Positions 41,776-51,132 are shown, counted from the first letter of the stretch. The stretch is DNA of 64,000 nt from an uncultured Prevotellaceae bacterium (GCA_946415705.1 CAMKTN010000007.1:1-64000), one strand, 5' to 3'. A program made the numbers and translations. Notes: a model not told the origin generated them from the sequence alone.

Positions 41776-42201
41776 ATGGTTCAAACTATCTCTCACGTGG
41801 CTGTTGTCAAGTCGGTTGATAATGAGCGTGTACGGGTGACGATTATGCAGTCCTCGGCATGCTCGGGCTGTGCTGCCAAACAGCTGTGCAACAGCGCCGA
41901 GGCGAAGGAGAAGGATGTAGATATCTTCACGTCCGATGCCGCGTCGTATCGGGTGGGGGAGAAGGTGCTTCTGGAGGGCCGTCTGTCCGACGGTCGCCGC
42001 GCGGCCATCATCGCCTATGGCTTGCCGCTGCTGCTCTTGTTGCCCGTATTGTTTGTGGCTGAGAGGCTGACGGGTAGCGACACCCTCGCTGCGTTGTGGG
42101 CTTTGGGCTCGGTGGTTCTTTACTACGCTGTCGTGGCCCTTTGCTTCCGCAAGCGCCTGCAGCAAACCTTCTCATTCCGCATTAACCCCTTGAACTCTTG
42201 A
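41776..42201 (+). CDS. rseC: RseC/MucC-type positive regulator, SoxR-reducing-system-like
   Basis: 141 residues. A Cys-rich N-terminus (SSACSGCAAKQLCNS) and two membrane segments (LPLLLLLPVLFV; LWALGSVVLYYAVVALCF) match RseC. In enterobacteria RsxC/RseC with Rnf-like proteins keep SoxR reduced; in Bacteroidetes the gene stands before rnf and is thought to aid its assembly or electron flow. The C-terminus (INPLNS) and stop are in an octamer array. Confidence 0.87.
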   Translation: MVQTISHVAVVKSVDNERVRVTIMQSSACSGCAAKQLCNSAEAKEKDVDIFTSDAASYRVGEKVLLEGRLSDGRRAAIIAYGLPLLLLLPVLFVAERLTGSDTLAALWALGSVVLYYAVVALCFRKRLQQTFSFRINPLNS

Positions 42202-42265
42202 ACCCTGCTTGATCTATTAAGCTATTAACCTATTAAGCTATAAAACTATTAAACTCTAAAAAATA
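42185..42265. repeat. CTATTAAG / GAACTCTT octamer arrays between rseC and rnfB
   Basis: CTTGAACT units give way to CTATTAAG, CTATTAAC, CTATTAAG, CTATAAAA, CTATTAAA, CTCTAAAA with an 8-bp period, up to 5 bases before the rnfB ATG. Confidence 0.88.
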
Positions 42266-42270
42266 AAAAC

Positions 42271-43284
42271 ATGAATGTAATCCTGATTGCAGTGATTGTT
42301 CTTGGCAGCATCGGACTGGTGGCAGCGCTCATCCTGTTCCTTGCCGGCAAGAAATTCGCTGTGCATGAAGACGAGCGCATCGGCCAGGTGCAGGAAGTGT
42401 TGCCTGGTGCCAACTGCGGCGGTTGCGGTTTCCCGGGCTGTGGCGGTTTTGCCGGCGCTTGTGTGAAGGCGGCCGACAAAGGTTCGCTCGAAGGACTGCT
42501 CTGCCCCGTGGGCGGTCAGCCCGTCATGGAGCAGGTGGCTGACATCCTTGGCATGAAGGTTGAGGCTGCTGCGCCTAAGGTGGCTGTCGTGCGTTGCAAC
42601 GGTACCTGTGAGAGCCGTCCGCGTATCGCGGAGTTCGACGGCGCTCAGAGTTGTAAAGTGCAGCAGATGCTGGGCTCCGGCGAGACCGCGTGTGCCTATG
42701 GCTGTCTGGGCTGTGGCGACTGCGTAGCTGCCTGCCAGTTCGACGCTATCCGCATGAATCCCGAGACGGGTCTGCCCGAAGTCGATGAAGAGAAGTGTAC
42801 CGCTTGCGGTGCCTGCTCCAAGGCTTGTCCGCGTGGCGTCATCGAGATCCGCCTGAAGGGCCTGAAGAACCGTCGCGTTGTGGTGCTTTGCAACAACAAG
42901 GACAAGGGCGCGCAGACGCGCAAGGCTTGCAGCGTAGGTTGTATCGCTTGCCAGAAGTGCGTGAAAGTCTGCAAGTTCGAGGCCATCACCGTGGACGCTA
43001 ATCTCGCCTACATCGATGCTGAGAAGTGCAAGCTCTGCCGCAAGTGCGAGGATGAATGTCCGCAGAACGCCATCCACGCCTTCAACTTCCCGCCGAGGAA
43101 GCCAAAGGCTGAGGCTCCTGCTGCCGAGAAACCCGCAGCTCCTGCTGCTGCAAAGCCCGCAGCTCCGGCCGCTGAGAAGCCTGCTGCTCCAGCCGCTGAG
43201 AAGCCTGCAGCAAAGGAAACCACAGTGCCCGTCGGTTCTCCGACGGAGAATGTTGAACCCGCTAAAGAACAAGAAAAAGCATGA
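42271..43284 (+). CDS. rnfB: Rnf electron transport complex subunit B
   Basis: 337 residues. N-terminal membrane segment, then the 4Fe-4S motif NCGGCGFPGCGGF and four ferredoxin-type sites (CLGCGDCVAACQF, CTACGACSKACP, CIACQKCVKVC, CKLCRKCEDECP). Passes electrons from ferredoxin into the Na+ or H+ pumping Rnf complex. The tail after residue 275 is Ala/Pro/Lys-rich and includes a hairpin-coded VPVGSPTE. ATGA overlap with rnfC. Confidence 0.95.
   Translation: MNVILIAVIVLGSIGLVAALILFLAGKKFAVHEDERIGQVQEVLPGANCGGCGFPGCGGFAGACVKAADKGSLEGLLCPVGGQPVMEQVADILGMKVEAAAPKVAVVRCNGTCESRPRIAEFDGAQSCKVQQMLGSGETACAYGCLGCGDCVAACQFDAIRMNPETGLPEVDEEKCTACGACSKACPRGVIEIRLKGLKNRRVVVLCNNKDKGAQTRKACSVGCIACQKCVKVCKFEAITVDANLAYIDAEKCKLCRKCEDECPQNAIHAFNFPPRKPKAEAPAAEKPAAPAAAKPAAPAAEKPAAPAAEKPAAKETTVPVGSPTENVEPAKEQEKA
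43229..43246. repeat. In-gene hairpin CCGTCGG-TTCT-CCGACGG in rnfB
   Basis: Perfect 7-bp stem with the same TTCT loop as the rsmE hairpin, encoding PVGSPTE, similar to the VPSGSPEG of rsmE. Confidence 0.65.
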
Positions 43285-44651
43285 AGACATTTAATATTGG
43301 CGGTGTTCATCCCGCAGAGAATAAACTCTCAGCTGCTTCGCCTATCCGCGTTGCAGCCATCCCCAAGCAAGCTGTCTTCTCGATGTTCCAGCATATCGGC
43401 GCTCCTGCCGTACCCGTTGTCAAGAAGGGCGACGAGGTGAAGGTCGGCACGCTACTGGGTGAGGCCGGCAAGGGCCTCAGCGTCCCCGTCTTCTCCAGCG
43501 TCAGCGGTAAGGTTTCGAAAGTCGATGCCGTGCTCGACAGCAGCGGCACACGTCGTATGGCCGTCGTCGTAGACGTAGAAGGTGATGAGTGGTTGGAGAC
43601 GATTGATCGCTCCGACAAGCTCGTGACATTCAAGGATCTCGGCACTATCACTGCCGAGGAAGTCGTCAACCGCATCAAAGCCGCCGGCATCGTAGGTATG
43701 GGTGGTGCCACCTTCCCCACAGGCGTGAAGCTCATGCCCCCTCCGGGCACGAAGGCCGAGGCTATCATCGTGAATGCTGTTGAGTGCGAGCCTTACCTCA
43801 CTGCCGACCATCGCCTGATGCTCGAGAAACCTGAACAGATCCTCGTGGGCATACAGCTCATCAAACACGCTGTGAACTGCCCGAAGGCATACATCGGCAT
43901 CGAGATGAACAAGCCCGATGACATCAAGCTCCTCACCGACCTCTTGAAAGAGAAAGCCGCTCAGTACCCTGGCATCGAGGTCGTTCCCCTGAAAGTGAAG
44001 TACCCGCAGGGCGGCGAGAAACAGCTCATTGATGCTGTCATCGGTCGTCAGGTGCCTGCACCTCCTGCACTGCCTATTAACGTGGGCGCCATCGTGCAGA
44101 ACGTCGGCACGGTCTATGCCATCTATGAGGCTGTGACCAAGAATAAACCGCTCATCGAACGCATTATCACCGTCACAGGTAAGAGCGTGAAGAATCCCTC
44201 TAACTTCCTGGCCCGCATCGGCACACCCATGCAGCAGCTCATCGACGAGGCCGGCGGCTTGCCCGAGGATACGGGTAAGATCATCGGTGGCGGTCCTATG
44301 ATGGGACGCGCGCTGATGTCCCTCGAGGTGCCTGTCACGAAGGGCTCCAGCGGTCTGCTCTTGATGACCGAGAAGGAGAGCCGTCGCGGCGAGGTCTCGC
44401 CCTGCATCCGTTGCGCCAAGTGCGTCAGCGCCTGCCCCATGGGTCTGGAGCCTTACCTCCTCGCCAGCTACACCCGCCTGAAGAACTGGGACGGCTGCGA
44501 GAAGAACGACGTCACCTCCTGCATCGAATGTGGCTCCTGCGCCTTCACCTGCCCCTCCAACCGTCCGCTCCTCGACAACATCCGCGTTGCCAAGCAGACC
44601 GTCATGGGCATCATCAAGGCAAGGCACATGGAATCAATAACAAAGAAATAA
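43281..44651 (+). CDS. rnfC: Rnf electron transport complex subunit C
   Basis: 456 residues. N-terminal barrel-sandwich part, then a NADH/FMN-binding Rossmann-like segment (GIVGMGGATFPTGVKL, AVECEPYLTADHRLM), SLBB-like region and two 4Fe-4S sites (CIRCAKCVSACP, CIECGSCAFTCP). Peripheral subunit that exchanges electrons with NAD+. Coupled to rnfB by overlap. Confidence 0.95.
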   Translation: MKTFNIGGVHPAENKLSAASPIRVAAIPKQAVFSMFQHIGAPAVPVVKKGDEVKVGTLLGEAGKGLSVPVFSSVSGKVSKVDAVLDSSGTRRMAVVVDVEGDEWLETIDRSDKLVTFKDLGTITAEEVVNRIKAAGIVGMGGATFPTGVKLMPPPGTKAEAIIVNAVECEPYLTADHRLMLEKPEQILVGIQLIKHAVNCPKAYIGIEMNKPDDIKLLTDLLKEKAAQYPGIEVVPLKVKYPQGGEKQLIDAVIGRQVPAPPALPINVGAIVQNVGTVYAIYEAVTKNKPLIERIITVTGKSVKNPSNFLARIGTPMQQLIDEAGGLPEDTGKIIGGGPMMGRALMSLEVPVTKGSSGLLLMTEKESRRGEVSPCIRCAKCVSACPMGLEPYLLASYTRLKNWDGCEKNDVTSCIECGSCAFTCPSNRPLLDNIRVAKQTVMGIIKARHMESITKK

Positions 44652-44668
44652 AAGAGAATAAGAGAAAA

Positions 44669-45646
44669 ATGAAACCAGTTATATCTTTATCCCCCCACGT
44701 CCACGGCGGCGACTCGGTGCAGAAGAATATGTACGGCGTGTGCATCGCGCTGATTCCTGCACTCGTGGCCTCGCTCTATTTCTTCGGACTGGGGGCTGCC
44801 ATCGTCCTGGCGACGTCTGTGGCAGCCTGCGTGTGCTTCGAGTGGGCCATCACACGCTTCATCCTTGGTCGCAAGCAGCTGACCATCTGCGACGGCTCCG
44901 CCATCCTGACAGGTCTGTTGCTGGGCTTCAACCTGCCCTCCAACCTTCCCATCTGGATTATCCTTATCGGTGCGCTCGTGGCCATCGGCGTCGGCAAGAT
45001 GACGTTTGGCGGTCTTGGCACCAATCCTTTCAACCCCGCCCTTGTGGGTCGTGTGTTCTTGTTGATTTCCTTCCCCGTGCAGATGACCACCTGGCCAGTC
45101 AGTGGTCAGATGGGCTATGTGGATGTGGTGACTGATGCAACGCCACTTGCAGTTATGAAGGAAGCCATTAAAACAGGTGATGCCAGCATCCTCAGCCAGC
45201 TGCCCTCGTCTTTGGATATGCTTATCGGCCAGACGGGCGGTTCTCTCGGTGAGGTCAGCGCCCTGTGCCTGCTCATCGGCTGCATCTTCATGCTCTGCCG
45301 CAGGATTATCACCTGGCACATCCCCGTCTCGATTCTCGCTACCGTGTGGTTGCTCGCAGGCCTCTTCCATCTCATCGATCCCAGCTATGCTGATCCTACA
45401 CAGGTCATCCTCTCCGGCGGTCTGATGCTCGGTGCCTGCTTCATGGCTACGGACTATGTCACCTCGCCCATGACCGCCAAAGGGCAGCTCATCTATGGCG
45501 TCGCCATCGGTGTGCTGACGGTGCTCATCCGCGACTTCGGCAGCTATCCCGAGGGCATGAGCTTCGCCATCCTCATCATGAACGGCTTCACACCGCTTAT
45601 CAACACATATGTCAAACCTAAACGCTTCGGGGAGGTCAAGAAATGA
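44669..45646 (+). CDS. rnfD: Rnf electron transport complex subunit D
   Basis: 325 residues, about ten membrane segments. Opens with SLSPHVHGGDSVQKNMYGV, and has DVVTDATPLAVMK, where the Thr carries covalent FMN. The ATG at 44669 matches the family start; the frame extends back into rnfC. The stop overlaps the rnfG ATG by four bases. Confidence 0.94.
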   Translation: MKPVISLSPHVHGGDSVQKNMYGVCIALIPALVASLYFFGLGAAIVLATSVAACVCFEWAITRFILGRKQLTICDGSAILTGLLLGFNLPSNLPIWIILIGALVAIGVGKMTFGGLGTNPFNPALVGRVFLLISFPVQMTTWPVSGQMGYVDVVTDATPLAVMKEAIKTGDASILSQLPSSLDMLIGQTGGSLGEVSALCLLIGCIFMLCRRIITWHIPVSILATVWLLAGLFHLIDPSYADPTQVILSGGLMLGACFMATDYVTSPMTAKGQLIYGVAIGVLTVLIRDFGSYPEGMSFAILIMNGFTPLINTYVKPKRFGEVKK

Positions 45647-46254
45647 AAAAGCTACCATCTACACTTCCCAATATGCTCTGTGTGCTGACCCTTATCTCGG
45701 TCATCGCCGCAGGAGCACTGGCCTACGTGAATGAAGTCACCGCAGGTCCCATTGAAGAGAACAAGGCCCGTGTGCTGGCCGAGGGTATCAACACTGTGCT
45801 CGGCGTTTCCGATGCCCAAGTGCAGACGACCACCGAGGCCGAGGATGCCAACGGCAACCCCGTCATCCTCTACGCCACCGACAAGGGCGTGGCTGTGCAG
45901 GCTATCGACCCCAACGGCTTCGGCGGCAAGCTGAAAGTCCTCGTCGGCTTCGACGATGCCGGTGCCATCAAGGGCTACACCGTCCTCGAACACGCTGAGA
46001 CCCCCGGCCTCGGCGCCAAGGCAGGCTTCTGGTTCCAGAAGGGTGAGAAGGGCGACATCATCGGCAAGAACCCCGGTGAGAAAGAGCTGACCGTCTCCAA
46101 GGACGGCGGCGACGTGGACGCCATCACCGCTTCCACCATCACCTCCCGCGCCTTCCTCCGTGCCGTCAACGTAGCCTTCCACGCCTACGCCGCCGGCGCT
46201 GCCAATGCAGATGGCCAGACGGGTGCTTCCGCTCAGCAACAACCTAAAAACTAA
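45643..46254 (+). CDS. rnfG: Rnf electron transport complex subunit G
   Basis: 203 residues. One membrane anchor (MLCVLTLISVIAAGALAYVN), extracytoplasmic FMN-binding domain with ETPGLGAKA and the flavinylation site region DAITASTITSRA (Thr). Small Ala/Gln-rich tail. Forms the periplasmic electron path with rnfD. Confidence 0.94.
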   Translation: MKKLPSTLPNMLCVLTLISVIAAGALAYVNEVTAGPIEENKARVLAEGINTVLGVSDAQVQTTTEAEDANGNPVILYATDKGVAVQAIDPNGFGGKLKVLVGFDDAGAIKGYTVLEHAETPGLGAKAGFWFQKGEKGDIIGKNPGEKELTVSKDGGDVDAITASTITSRAFLRAVNVAFHAYAAGAANADGQTGASAQQQPKN

Positions 46255-46262
46255 GAAGAAAT

Positions 46263-46847
46263 ATGAAATATCTAAAGATCCTTTGGAACGGCATTCTCAA
46301 GGAGAACCCCACCTTCGTACTTCTCCTTGGTATGTGCCCCACGCTGGGAACCACTTCCAGCGCCATCAATGGTATGTCGATGGGTTTGGCAACGATGGCC
46401 GTGCTCATCTTCTCCAACCTCATCATCTCCTGCATCAAGAGCCTCATTCCCGACATGGTTCGCATCCCCTCGTACATCGTCGTGATTGCCAGCCTCGTCA
46501 CAGCGCTGCAGATGATCATGCAAGCCTTCACGCCCGAAGTCTATAAGACCCTCGGCCTGTTCATCCCGCTGATTGTGGTGAACTGCATCATCCTCGGTCG
46601 TGCCGAGGCCTTTGCAGCCAAGAACGGCCCCATCGAAAGCCTCTGCGACGGCATCGGCATCGGCCTGGGCTTCACCATCGCCCTGACGCTCCTCGGCGGT
46701 ATCCGCGAGCTCCTCGGCACAGGCAAGCTCTTTGACACCGTCATCTACTCGGAGAACTACGGCATGCTCCTCTTCGTCCTCGCCCCCGGCGCCTTCATCG
46801 CCCTCGGCTATCTCATCGCAATCGTGAAGAAAGTGGCGAAAATTTAA
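46263..46847 (+). CDS. rnfE: Rnf electron transport complex subunit E
   Basis: 194 residues, six membrane segments; opens ILWNGILKENPTFVLLLGMC and has NCIILGRAEAFAAKN, with the Cys that helps bind a membrane iron-sulfur cluster shared with RnfA. Starts 8 bases after rnfG. Confidence 0.95.
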   Translation: MKYLKILWNGILKENPTFVLLLGMCPTLGTTSSAINGMSMGLATMAVLIFSNLIISCIKSLIPDMVRIPSYIVVIASLVTALQMIMQAFTPEVYKTLGLFIPLIVVNCIILGRAEAFAAKNGPIESLCDGIGIGLGFTIALTLLGGIRELLGTGKLFDTVIYSENYGMLLFVLAPGAFIALGYLIAIVKKVAKI

Positions 46848-46921
46848 GAGCTCGCGCAAACGCGCAGCCTTCCTTAAACTTTAAACGTTAAACCTTAAAC
46901 TACGGGCTCTGCCCGTGAAAA
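46848..46921. repeat. Operon-junction element with ACGGGC hairpin, copy 2 (rnfE-rnfA)
   Basis: Same parts in the same order as 30718-30781: CTCGCGCA and CGCGCAGCC, TTAAACTTTAAACGTTAAAC, hairpin ACGGGC-TCT-GCCCGT (46902-46916), GTGAAAAAG, ATG. Confidence 0.85.
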
Positions 46922-46924
46922 AGA

Positions 46925-47542
46925 ATGGCATACCTATTAATATTCTTCTCGGCCATCTTCGTCAACAACATCGTCTTCTCGCAGTTCCTCGGAATCTGCC
47001 CGTTCCTCGGTGTGTCGAAGAAAGTGGACACCGCACTCGGCATGTCCGCTGCTGTGGCTTTCGTGCTTACCATTGCCACGATTGTCACCTATCTCATCCA
47101 GGGCCTCCTGGTGAGCTACCATCTCGAATACCTGCAGACCATCGCCTTCATCCTCGTCATCGCCGCCCTCGTGCAGATGGTGGAGATTATCTTGAAGAAG
47201 GTGTCGCCGGCCTTGTACCAGGCACTCGGCGTCTTCCTGCCCCTTATTACGACCAACTGCTGCATCCTCGGTGTAGCCATCCTCGTGGCACAGGGTACCT
47301 ACAACGCACAAGGTCTCGAGCCCAATCTGCTCACAGGTGTTGTCTATGCCGTTAGCACGGCTCTCGGCTTCGGTCTCGCCCTCACCATCTTTGCTGCCAT
47401 CCGCGAGCAGCTGGCCATGATGGATATCCCCAAGGGGATGCAGGGCATGCCCATCGCCCTTGTCGTGGCCGGTCTCCTTGCCATGGCCTTTATGGGCTTC
47501 GGCGGCATCGACAACGGCCTCGCCAAGGTCTTCGGCCTATAA
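46925..47542 (+). CDS. rnfA: Rnf electron transport complex subunit A
   Basis: 205 residues, six membrane segments with FVNNIVFSQFLGICPFLGVS and TTNCCILGVA, the counterpart Cys-containing motif to RnfE. Last gene of rnfBCDGEA, separated from rnfE by the hairpin element. A terminator follows. Confidence 0.95.
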   Translation: MAYLLIFFSAIFVNNIVFSQFLGICPFLGVSKKVDTALGMSAAVAFVLTIATIVTYLIQGLLVSYHLEYLQTIAFILVIAALVQMVEIILKKVSPALYQALGVFLPLITTNCCILGVAILVAQGTYNAQGLEPNLLTGVVYAVSTALGFGLALTIFAAIREQLAMMDIPKGMQGMPIALVVAGLLAMAFMGFGGIDNGLAKVFGL

Positions 47543-47566
47543 CCCGCCCCTCATCAGAACCCAAAG

Positions 47567-47608
47567 CGTCCCGCCACTCCTTCGAGAGTAGCGGGGCGTT
47601 TTCATAAA
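47567..47608 (+). terminator. Terminator after the rnf operon
   Basis: CGTCCCGCCACTCC pairs with AGAGTAGCGGGGCG around TTCG, then TTTTC. Confidence 0.75.
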
Positions 47609-47642
47609 ACCCCTCTCTCCGCTCCCTCTTGGGGGAAGCCTC
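47605..47642. repeat. C-rich palindrome after rnfA
   Basis: ACCCCTCTCTCCGCTCCCTC with GGGGGAAGCC, a degenerate copy of the C-rich repeat. From 47543 to 48347 there is no convincing gene: the stretch holds the terminator, this repeat, a candidate RNA, a purine tract and unassigned sequence. Confidence 0.6.
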
Positions 47643-47790
47643 GCTTCGCTCGAATGCTGGCGCCTTGCATTGTTGCGTTGCGTCCCGGGTCGGCTTTCGG
47701 TGGGTGGGGCCTCACACACACGTAGCTGCGTTGGTGTTTGCAGCTAGCTGCATCGCGCTTCGATGCTAGGTGTGTTGTTTTTTGATGCTG
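47640..47790 (-). ncRNA. Candidate structured small RNA with a three-way junction
   Basis: On the minus strand, downstream of a TACCTTTG box: GCATCG-loop-CGATGC (47766-47750 region) and TAGCTGC-loop-GCAGCTA (47746-47723) sit next to each other, enclosed by an ACACAC/GTGTGTG stem. No protein gene explains the promoter. The 3' end is not defined. Confidence 0.35.
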
Positions 47791-47798
47791 CAAAGGTA
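47791..47798 (-). promoter_or_regulatory. Orphan -7 box (TACCTTTG) on the minus strand
   Basis: TACCTTTG reading left, with no convincing -33 TTTG and no gene behind it; it points into the structured segment 47640-47790. Confidence 0.5.
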
Positions 47799-48030
47799 CG
47801 GTATCGCCATTGCGGTTCACGAATGTTTTGGCAAGTTTTTCAGGGAAAGACAACATTTTCACGTCATGGAAGCCATTCGCAAGATGGAACCAGCGTGGGA
47901 GAAAGTATGTAAATCGAATTTTCGATTGACATCGAGACCCCTCATTCAGCCTGTATTATTCACATTTGTTTCCAAGAAAATGTCCGTGTATTTCCGTGTA
48001 TTTCCTGTCCGCGTATTACCGTGATTCTAG

Positions 48031-48100
48031 AAAGAATGAAGAAAGAAAACGAAAGAAAAAGTAGCAAAAAGAAAGAAATAAGAAAGAAGTTAGAAAGAGA
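48031..48100. other. Purine-rich tract upstream of the channel gene
   Basis: About 70 bases almost free of pyrimidines, built of GAAAGAA-like units. Just left of it TCCGTGTATT is repeated (47980-48015). No coding function seen. Confidence 0.6.
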
Positions 48101-48347
48101 CCCACCAACCATGGTTTGTTTTGGCGCTTCGAAATCGCGAAATTATGATGGAAGAATTAAAATCGGCGGATAGGTCACTCCAACTTGCCGCCGCCGCCAT
48201 TCTGGGGGGGGGTGCCCAGAGAAAAGAAAAAATGAAGTGAAAAGTGAGGAATGGGGGAGGGAAAAATGGGGAATACGCATATTTTGGGGGAATGATGCGG
48301 TGTATCTCGCGGAAATGCAGTACTTTTTCGGCGAAAAAAGGAAAACA

Positions 48348-51038
48348 ATGAGAAAGAAACTACTGACTTTTACCCTTGCGCTCTGCACGCTGTCACTCCC
48401 ACTCATGGCTGTTGTGAACGGGCGCACGCTGACGAAAACCCTCAGGGATCTGAGCACGGAGCTGCTGGAGGCCTGCCAGAATCGTGATGAGTCACAGAAG
48501 CGTTTCGAGGCTGACTACGAACGTCAGCACCAGAGGTTGATTGACGTCATCAAGGAGTCCAACGAATTCTCCATCCTGCTGTACACGCAGGAGCAGGGGA
48601 GGACGTTCGACCTGGCTTATGCGCTGAAGAAGGTGACGACGGAGTACTGGGATTTCAGTCAGGAGAGGAGCCCCTATGACCAGATTGTCAGCAGCCTGAA
48701 TCTGGAAATCGACCGCTACGCTCGTCTGATCGAGGCGCTGCGCCGTCTGCCGCCGATGAAGAAGGAGATCGAGGAGGGGATCCTGCCGGACAGCCTGGTG
48801 TACCGCAATGACTCGCTGGACGTGCATCTGTCGGACTCGGCTTCTGCGCTGGAACAGGAGATTATCCGCATCGCCGTCAGGGACACGGTGGTAACGCCCT
48901 TCATCCTGGATGCGGAAGGCGAGACTTACCGCGACTCCTGCATCCAGGATGCCTCGGAGCTCCTGAAGATGCACGCCGACAACCGGGATGCCGTGATAGC
49001 GGACAGCTCGCACTATCAGGAGGCTTTCTGGCGGATGGAGGAGGCGTACACGTATGCCGAAGCGCGCTACGACGACCTGGAGCGCTATGTCTTCTCCGAA
49101 GGTCAGGTGCCTTTCAAGGAGATCCTCAAGAACTGCAACTACTACTGGAACAAGACCAAGGCTGACCTGGACGGGCAGTACAATTTCGATGAGCTGAAGC
49201 TGCTCGAAGAGAGCGAGCCCGCTGATAGCCTGTCAGAGGAGGCGAAGGAGGCTGCACGCATTGCTTTCTTCGACCGTCTGTCCAGCCGCGGCATCAAATC
49301 GGTGCTGGTGGTAGGGTGCATTGTGCAGATTGTCACGCTGGCGCTGACTTGGCTCATCACCTTCATACTACTCTGGCTGATAGCACGTTATGTCAAGACC
49401 ATACGCTCCTTCATCGGGAAGAAGTTCCCGCTGTTTGCGGTGCTGACGGGTACCATCCTGTACTTCATGTTCTTCGGCTACCTATGGAAAGGTGGCGAGT
49501 ATATGCAGATGGGCGTTCACCACATCAACACGTTCCTGTGGCTGCTCATCGCCATCTCCGGCTCGCTGCTGCTGCGCGTGAAGCCCGAACAGATCCGCCA
49601 TGGCATCCAGCTGTATTCGTCTGCCGTCTTTGCGGCGCTGGTAATCATTGTTTGCCGCATCACCTTCATTCCGGACCGCGTGATGATGATCCTCTTCCCG
49701 CCCATCCTGTTCGTCGTGGTGCTGTGCCAGCTGTTCGTCAGCTTCAGGGTCCACGGCAAGGCTCCGCATATCGACAGCACGCTGGGGTGGGTGTCGCTGG
49801 CCATCTACCTCATCGCCTTCGGCTTCGCGTTCATGGGCTACACGTTCGTGGCGCTGCTCGTGCTGGTGTGGTGGTACTTCCAGCTGGCCCTCCTGTTGTC
49901 CATCGTGTGCCTCTCAGACCTCCTGTCGCGCTACAAGCGTGGCTGGCTGGACAAACGCATCAAGGCTACGCGCGAGGGCATCACGTATGTAAAAGGTGAC
50001 GACCGCGAGTCGCTGCTCTTCAGCGTCACCTGGTTCTATGACCTCCTTCGCCAGGTGGTCATTCCGGTGCTGGTGGTGTTCTCGTTGCCCTTCTGCCTGC
50101 ATCTCTCGCTGAATGTCTTCGACTTCAACGACCTCTACATGCGCCTCTTTGACAACCCCTTCGTGCAGTTCATCGACAAGGACGGCTACGAGGTGATGTG
50201 CATCTCCTTCAAGAGCATCGTCTTCCTGCTGGTGCTCTTCTACGTCCTCCGCTACGTGAACCGTGCCTTGCACGCCATCTGGCAATACCTGCGCTACAAG
50301 GCTTTCATGAGCAAGTACAACCGCACTAGTATCCGGCCCAACGAGATCAACCACTCGCTGGCCAACAGCATCATTACCATCATCGTGTGGATGAGCTACG
50401 CTGTGGTCATCGTGGCGGTATGGAAGATTCCTACGGGTTCGCTGAGCATGGTGGCCGGTGGTCTGTCTGCAGGTATCGATTTGGTTCTCAAGGACACGAT
50501 CAACAACTTCATCTACGGCATCCAGCTCATGGGCGGCCGCCTTCGTGTGGGCGACTGGATTGAGTGCGATGGCGTGCGCGGACAGGTTGTTGCCATCAAC
50601 TACCAGTGTGTGCAGGTGGAGACCCTCGAAGGTACGGAGATGTCTTTCCTCAACGCCTCACTCTTTGGCAAGAACTTCAACAACCTCACCCGTAACAACT
50701 CCTACGAGTTCACGAAAATCATTGTCGGCGTGGCCTATGGCACCGATGTCAAAGTCGTGTGCGAGGTGCTGGTGAAGGCCTTGCAGCAGGTGTGCACTAA
50801 GGACCACTACGGCCGTGACATCGTAGATCCCAAGTACGGCATCTATGTGGTCGTAGAGGACATGGGCGACAGCGCCGTGAACATCGCCGTCAAACAGTAT
50901 GTCCTCGTTGCCGAGCGCATCGGCTACATCGATCGTGCCAAGGAGATGATTTACGACGCCCTCAACGCCGCCGGCATCTCCATCCCCTTCCCGCAGTGCG
51001 ACGTCCACCTGATTCATGACGACGCTGCTGCGAAGTAG
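48348..51038 (+). CDS. Large MscS-family mechanosensitive channel
   Basis: 896 residues. Signal peptide (LTFTLALCTLSLPLMAVVNG), a periplasmic helical domain (about 25-330, coiled-coil-like), around ten membrane segments, and a C-terminal MscS core: VAGGLSAGIDLVLKDTINNF, GGRLRVGDWIECDGVRGQVV and a cytoplasmic beta/ferredoxin-like end. The architecture is like MscK/MscM. It would release solutes on osmotic downshock. ATG at 48348 is chosen for the signal peptide; the frame is open further upstream. Confidence 0.88.
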   Translation: MRKKLLTFTLALCTLSLPLMAVVNGRTLTKTLRDLSTELLEACQNRDESQKRFEADYERQHQRLIDVIKESNEFSILLYTQEQGRTFDLAYALKKVTTEYWDFSQERSPYDQIVSSLNLEIDRYARLIEALRRLPPMKKEIEEGILPDSLVYRNDSLDVHLSDSASALEQEIIRIAVRDTVVTPFILDAEGETYRDSCIQDASELLKMHADNRDAVIADSSHYQEAFWRMEEAYTYAEARYDDLERYVFSEGQVPFKEILKNCNYYWNKTKADLDGQYNFDELKLLEESEPADSLSEEAKEAARIAFFDRLSSRGIKSVLVVGCIVQIVTLALTWLITFILLWLIARYVKTIRSFIGKKFPLFAVLTGTILYFMFFGYLWKGGEYMQMGVHHINTFLWLLIAISGSLLLRVKPEQIRHGIQLYSSAVFAALVIIVCRITFIPDRVMMILFPPILFVVVLCQLFVSFRVHGKAPHIDSTLGWVSLAIYLIAFGFAFMGYTFVALLVLVWWYFQLALLLSIVCLSDLLSRYKRGWLDKRIKATREGITYVKGDDRESLLFSVTWFYDLLRQVVIPVLVVFSLPFCLHLSLNVFDFNDLYMRLFDNPFVQFIDKDGYEVMCISFKSIVFLLVLFYVLRYVNRALHAIWQYLRYKAFMSKYNRTSIRPNEINHSLANSIITIIVWMSYAVVIVAVWKIPTGSLSMVAGGLSAGIDLVLKDTINNFIYGIQLMGGRLRVGDWIECDGVRGQVVAINYQCVQVETLEGTEMSFLNASLFGKNFNNLTRNNSYEFTKIIVGVAYGTDVKVVCEVLVKALQQVCTKDHYGRDIVDPKYGIYVVVEDMGDSAVNIAVKQYVLVAERIGYIDRAKEMIYDALNAAGISIPFPQCDVHLIHDDAAAK

Positions 51039-51074
51039 CATTGAAAGCCAAGAAGTACGTTTTCAGCACGAAAA

Positions 51075-51106
51075 TTTGGTGGCGTGGGGAAAATGATGTA
51101 CTTTTG
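51075..51106 (+). promoter_or_regulatory. Promoter TTTG-N20-TACTTTTG for the YjbH-like gene
   Basis: TTTG at 51075-51078 and TACTTTTG at 51099-51106. The GTG start is 26 bases downstream. Confidence 0.8.
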
Positions 51107-51132
51107 CGGAGAAAATCAGAAAGTATAGATAC

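Noticed and set aside
47770-48024. 84-residue frame on the plus strand after rnfA
   Set aside because: No promoter, no motif, and it contains the repeated TCCGTGTATT sequence; looks like chance.
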